Shown: piece by piece, positions 62,531 through 64,000 of the stretch
Position numbering within the stretch: position 1 is the first letter of the stretch
Layout: every line of letters starts with the position of its first letter
Source of the DNA: Anaerolineaceae bacterium
Lineage (GTDB): Bacteria > Chloroflexota > Anaerolineae > Promineifilales > Promineifilaceae
Length of the DNA: 64,000 bases
Direction: 5' to 3'
NCBI GenBank assembly: GCA_002699125.1
Contig: PABI01000002.1
Span: forward strand, 45,779 to 109,778
Notes under the pieces: model-generated
Database searches by the model: none
Seen by the model: only the letters and a program-made list of their open reading frames with translations
What the model was told of the DNA's origin: nothing
Position numbers and translations under genes: made by a program

Positions 62531-63829
62531 ATGACGGACTCACTTTTTATGATGGCTTCCACCCGCGAACAGCAAATTGAACAAGCCCGACTTGCCACCC
62601 AAGACGGCCGTTTCTGGGACGCTGTCGAGCAATATACCGAAGTTTTAGCCCATACCGATCCCCAAACGAGCGATCCCAAAGAGAAAAAGGCCCGCCTGGT
62701 AAGCTTGAAAGAACGGGGCGACCTGCTCAGTGAACTGGGCGAGCAGGTAGTGGCCCTGGCCGCCTACGAACAATATTATCTGGAGGCCGGCACCAGCCAA
62801 CACGCCGTTGAGGCACTGGTGCTCATTGGAATTCGTTCAAGGGGATTGGGGCAGTACGGCCGTTCCGTTACCGCCTGCCACGAAGCCCTCGATTTGTCCA
62901 CCGCGCTTAACTACACACCCGGCCGGGCCAAAGCATTGGTGGGCCTGGGCGGCACCTATTTGCTTCAGGGCGAGGTCAATCTGGCGGTGAACTATCTGAA
63001 CCAGGCCAATGCTCTTTTTGAACAATTAAATGACGTTCATGGTCAGGCACGATCCAGCAACCAGATCGGCATCGCTTACGCCACCACCGGCCATTTTCAC
63101 AAAGCAATTCAGGCCTTTGAAAAGAGTCTGGCACTGGCTCGGCAAGCCGAACGGCACAGTGGTTTGGTGGCCTGCCTCAACAATCTGGGTGAATGCTACC
63201 AGCTGCTTTTTGCCACAGATAAAGCGCTGGCCTGTCATCGCGAAGGGTTGGCCCTGGCCGAAACGGCCGAATTCCGCCTGCTGGAAGCTGATTTATGCCG
63301 TAACCTGGGGCTTGATCTCATGCAAAAAGAGCAGTGGTCAGAAAGTTTCACATACTTGCAGCGGGCTAAAGCTTTGGCTGAAGAAATTCGGGCGCCAGAA
63401 ATCTATTTTCACACGCTTTACGCCCTGGGCCGAAACAGCCTGGCCCAAGGACAAGCCGAAGGGCGAGAGTACGCGCAGGTGCTGCTGGAAAGCACCACAG
63501 AACCGGGACGCTCCCGCTGGCATCAGGCCAATGGGTTGTATGTGATGGGTTGTTATGAACAATTGGCGGGGAATGTATCAACGGCCGAAGAGCTGTGGCA
63601 GCGGGCGATCTTTTTAGCCCACGAAACGGAAAATCGGGTATTGCTGTGGCAGCTGCACGCCGCGCTGGCCCAGATTGCCCAGCAGCTTAACCTGGCGGCG
63701 GTCCACAACCGCATTGCCGCCGAAGTCATTCAACAAATTGCCGAACCATTTACCGATGAAGCGCTAAAGGAAGGGTTTTTAAGTGCGGAACCGGTTACGG
63801 CCGTTCTCAACCAACTCCCGCGGGATTAA
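62531..63829 (+). CDS. Tetratricopeptide repeat protein
   Basis: This protein of about 432 residues consists mainly of TPR helices, from RLATQDGRFWDAVEQYTEVLAHT to the C-terminus. Repeats such as AKALVGLGGTYLLQGEVNLAVNYLNQANALF and ARSSNQIGIAYATTGHFHKAIQAFEKSLALA fit the consensus. It is probably a protein-interaction scaffold. Several starts are possible (GTG 62504, ATG 62531, ATG 62549/62552); none has a good ribosome site, so the start is uncertain. Confidence 0.75.
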   Translation: MTDSLFMMASTREQQIEQARLATQDGRFWDAVEQYTEVLAHTDPQTSDPKEKKARLVSLKERGDLLSELGEQVVALAAYEQYYLEAGTSQHAVEALVLIGIRSRGLGQYGRSVTACHEALDLSTALNYTPGRAKALVGLGGTYLLQGEVNLAVNYLNQANALFEQLNDVHGQARSSNQIGIAYATTGHFHKAIQAFEKSLALARQAERHSGLVACLNNLGECYQLLFATDKALACHREGLALAETAEFRLLEADLCRNLGLDLMQKEQWSESFTYLQRAKALAEEIRAPEIYFHTLYALGRNSLAQGQAEGREYAQVLLESTTEPGRSRWHQANGLYVMGCYEQLAGNVSTAEELWQRAIFLAHETENRVLLWQLHAALAQIAQQLNLAAVHNRIAAEVIQQIAEPFTDEALKEGFLSAEPVTAVLNQLPRD

Positions 63830-63950
63830 TGAGTTTGTTCTCTTCCAATAACGTGTGTTATCGAGAGTGTCATTCTCGCGAAGGCGGGAATCCAGATTTT
63901 TAAGCCATAGGACTTACGCAAACCAGTGAGAATCTGTAATAATCAGGTGC

Positions 63951-64000
63951 ATGAAAAAGTTAACTCACTGGGATTACTGTCAATTTTTGCTGGTCAGCCA
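63951..64000 (+). CDS. Possible transposase start, truncated by window edge
   Basis: An open frame begins at ATG 63951 (MKKLTHWDYCQFLLVS) and runs off the window. This opening is similar in my memory to the N-terminus of IS4/IS701-like transposases. The preceding ATAGGACTTACGCAAA (63907-63922) resembles an insertion-sequence end. Only 16 residues are visible, so the call is tentative. Confidence 0.4.
   Translation, partial: MKKLTHWDYCQFLLVS

Noticed and set aside
1..64000. CRISPR arrays and tRNA or rRNA genes
   Set aside because: No regularly spaced direct repeats and no cloverleaf or rRNA-like sequence were noticed in the intergenic gaps; a covariance-model scan would be the decisive test.

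Overview
This is a roughly 55% GC, gene-dense bacterial chromosome segment. The gene set suggests a member of the Chloroflexota (Anaerolineae-like): tandem nuoM copies, an ATP synthase b-delta fusion, abundant STAND/NACHT and TPR proteins, DUF5615-type toxin-antitoxin modules and hairpin-rich intergenic DNA. That placement is an inference from gene content, not from a marker-gene comparison.

Layout. 1-4.8 kb: the distal end of a complex I operon (nuoM, a second nuoM, nuoN). 4.8-7.5 kb: an ATP synthase membrane-sector operon (AtpZ/I-like, a, c and a fused b-delta subunit) that ends at a terminator with no F1 genes. 7.5-11.5 kb: an AIM24 protein, a phosphodiesterase, a CDP-alcohol phosphatidyltransferase and Lgt with an unusual insertion. 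11.5-18.7 kb: an accessory island bounded by two toxin-antitoxin pairs. It contains a complete diversity-generating retroelement (DGR): a membrane-anchored NACHT-FGE target protein with a 114-bp variable repeat (15054-15167), a reverse transcriptase, an Avd protein and the 114-bp template repeat (16840-16953). The repeats differ at 20 positions and every one is an adenine in the template. 18.9-21.5 kb: an ABC exporter. 21.8-31.4 kb: a mannitol-type PTS operon with its own regulator, separate EIIC, EIIB and EIIA, a fused HPr-EI, a sugar-phosphate dehydrogenase and a 1-phosphofructokinase. 31.5-36.2 kb: a class III fructose bisphosphatase facing a phosphatidylethanolamine operon (two acyltransferases, pssA, psd). 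36.5-45.5 kb: a surface protein, a PhnD-like lipoprotein, two glycosyltransferases, a serine hydrolase, MazG, a trypsin-like protease and a zinc-ribbon/TPR membrane protein. 45.6-49.2 kb: the succinate dehydrogenase operon. 49.4-54 kb: a tandem GNAT, an R3H ATPase, tmk, an FmdB protein and gmk. 54-57.3 kb: a secreted subtilisin-like protease. 58-64 kb: a second NACHT protein (HEAT type), an EVE-domain protein, an alpha/beta hydrolase, a TPR protein and probably the edge of an insertion sequence.

How it fits together. Complex I, succinate dehydrogenase and the ATP synthase membrane sector give a respiratory core. The PTS, dehydrogenase, FruK and bisphosphatase genes link polyol uptake to glycolysis and gluconeogenesis. 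PssA and Psd with CDP-alcohol transferases and acyltransferases supply membrane lipid. The DGR continually rewrites the putative ligand-binding face of a NACHT signalling ATPase, as expected for a rapidly evolving recognition or defence receptor.

Two genome-scale signals overlie the genes. The palindrome ACGGCCGT occurs about 80 times by eye, where a random sequence of this composition would give one or two. It falls in several reading frames, resembling the HIP1 repeat of cyanobacteria, and is missing from the ATP synthase operon and the DGR cassette. Most intergenic gaps also carry long inverted repeats of a few recurring types.
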